DNA of 19,595 nt. Source: UMGS1613 sp045636225. Lineage in GTDB: Bacteria > Bacillota_I > Bacilli_A > RF39 > UBA660. The DNA lies in assembly GCA_045636225.1 (NCBI GenBank), contig JAZTXB010000109.1, positions 1-19,595 on the forward strand. The letters are read 5' to 3'. Both the position numbers and the translations under genes were made by a program. The notes beneath the pieces were generated by a model. That model was given only the letters and a program-made list of their open reading frames with translations, ran no database searches and was not told where the DNA came from. Position 1 is the first letter of the stretch; each line of letters begins with the position of its first letter. This document shows, piece after piece, positions 18,811 through 19,595 of this stretch.

Positions 18811-19393
18811 TAAAACGCCTTTATTATATAAAATAAGTAAAGTTATATTGGGTACTTTATTTAAACTTTATTATAATCCAAAAATAGTTGGAAAAGAAAA
18901 TATACCAACTGAAGGGCCTATAATAGTTGCCGGAAATCATGTCCATTTATATGATCAATGTTTAACTATATTATCAACTAAAAGATGCTTACACTATATG
19001 GCAAAAAGAGAATATTTTGATAATAAAAAAGTGGCTTGGTTTTTTAAAGGAACAGGTTGTATTTCTGTAGATAGAAGTAAAAAAGATCCTGTGGCAAAAC
19101 AAAAAGCACTTGATATTTTAAATGATGGTGGAGCTATAGGTATATTTCCTGAAGGAACTAGAAACAGAACTGAAATGCTTCTTCAACCTTTCAAATTTGG
19201 TGCTGTAAGTATGGCTCAAAAAACAGATGCATATATAGTTCCTTTTGCAATAACTGGAAAATATAAATTTAGAGGTGATTTAAAAGTTACTTTTGGAAAA
19301 CCGTTTAAAGTTGGTAAAATGGATTTAGAAAAAGCAAATGACAAATTATACAAACAAGTAGAAAAATTATTAAAACAGAATTTAAAAGATTAA
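18800..19393 (+). CDS. plsC: Second PlsC-family acyltransferase
   Basis: About 197 residues. GTG 18797, ATG 18800 and ATG 18803 are all in frame; AGGT at 18793-18795 favours one of the ATGs. NHVHLYD gives the NHX4D His and Asp, then VDRSKKD, FPEGTRNRTE (motif III in its classic form) and VPFAITG. It is collinear with the first PlsC over its full length (LYKxxxxI..LFKLxYxPKIxGKENI start), so the pair are paralogs. FPEGTRNRTE is the better match to canonical PlsC; the first copy has FPEGTYGKGE, so the two may prefer different acceptors. Overlaps the ligase end by about 11 bases. Confidence 0.92.
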   Translation: MMNNKTPLLYKISKVILGTLFKLYYNPKIVGKENIPTEGPIIVAGNHVHLYDQCLTILSTKRCLHYMAKREYFDNKKVAWFFKGTGCISVDRSKKDPVAKQKALDILNDGGAIGIFPEGTRNRTEMLLQPFKFGAVSMAQKTDAYIVPFAITGKYKFRGDLKVTFGKPFKVGKMDLEKANDKLYKQVEKLLKQNLKD

Positions 19394-19400
19394 AATAATA

Positions 19401-19409
19401 TGATATAAT
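19401..19409 (+). promoter_or_regulatory. Extended -10 promoter TGATATAAT
   Basis: TGA plus TATAAT (19404-19409), eight bases after the PlsC stop, with AGGTGAT directly at the expected start. No terminator was seen between the two genes. Confidence 0.68.
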
Positions 19410-19425
19410 AATATTAGGTGATAAT

Positions 19426-19595
19426 ATGAAAAATAAATTATATAAGACATTAGTATTTGTTTTTTATCTATTATCGCTTTTTATTTTACTATTTTGTTTT
19501 AAAGTTAGATTAAATAGTCAAATATATATTTATACAGAAATAAGATTACTCTTATTGTTTATAGCTTGTATATTTATATATTTATCTGGATATTT
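19426..19595 (+). CDS. Membrane protein, 5' part only
   Basis: The frame from ATG 19426 (AGGTGAT six bases upstream) stays open to the window end, 56 residues. Short basic start MKNKLYK, a hydrophobic helix (about 8-25, LVFVFYLLSLFILLF), a polar loop with KVRLNSQIYIYTEIR, then a second hydrophobic helix. It has at least two membrane segments. The family cannot be identified from this much; small multi-pass proteins such as VanZ-like ones are one possibility, not supported by a motif. Confidence 0.7.
   Translation, partial: MKNKLYKTLVFVFYLLSLFILLFCFKVRLNSQIYIYTEIRLLLLFIACIFIYLSGY

Overview
This window is very AT-rich Firmicutes-type DNA. The genes are short and tightly packed, with AGGAGG-type ribosome sites, TATAAT boxes that usually carry an upstream TG, and TGA used as a stop (so not the Mycoplasma code). 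Spo0A, a SpoIIAA-like STAS protein and a forespore-type sigma factor point to a spore-forming lineage or one derived from it. An uncultured gut Bacilli close to the RF39/Erysipelotrichales/Mollicutes-related groups fits, but this is inference, since no rRNA or other marker gene is present.

Layout. Positions 1-284 are a near-perfect head-to-head inverted repeat made of two spo0A alleles that differ only at synonymous sites. The plus-strand copy continues to 654 as the 3' part of spo0A. Next come two overlapping unknown genes (728-1650). Two prepilin-like genes follow: one carries C-terminal modules of phage tail type (1742-3448), the other a duplicated pilin body plus BspA-type leucine-rich repeats (3466-4719). 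Then come a small helical protein (4908-5159) and a STAS/sigma operon (5297-6305) with a sigma-H-like promoter and a perfect Spo0A box upstream. The operon has no SpoIIAB gene, and the STAS protein lacks the phosphorylatable serine.

A tRNA-Ser(GCT) gene at 6387-6477 is the integration site of a mobile element of about 9.9 kb. Its right end (16324-16383) is a displaced copy of the 3' part of the tRNA. The element carries an integrase and an excisionase-like gene at the right end, repeated integrase arm-type sites at both ends, a RepL-like replication gene beside a conspicuous G/C-rich block, four small Xis/MerR-type helix-turn-helix proteins, and mostly unrecognised cargo. That cargo includes an NTF2/SnoaL-like protein, a protein with a Cys4 cluster, and a two-gene leftward operon. 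I see no relaxase, coupling protein, capsid, terminase or tail gene, so it looks like a small mobilizable element or satellite.

Beyond the element the chromosome resumes with a lipid operon (16490-19393): an acyltransferase, an acyl-CoA/acyl-ACP synthetase-like AMP-forming ligase and a second acyltransferase, all overlapping. The start of a membrane-protein gene runs off the right end. The newest-looking material is the kinase-less STAS/sigma operon, the pilin fusions, and the element with its non-AUG-started regulator and compensatory tRNA T-arm replacement.
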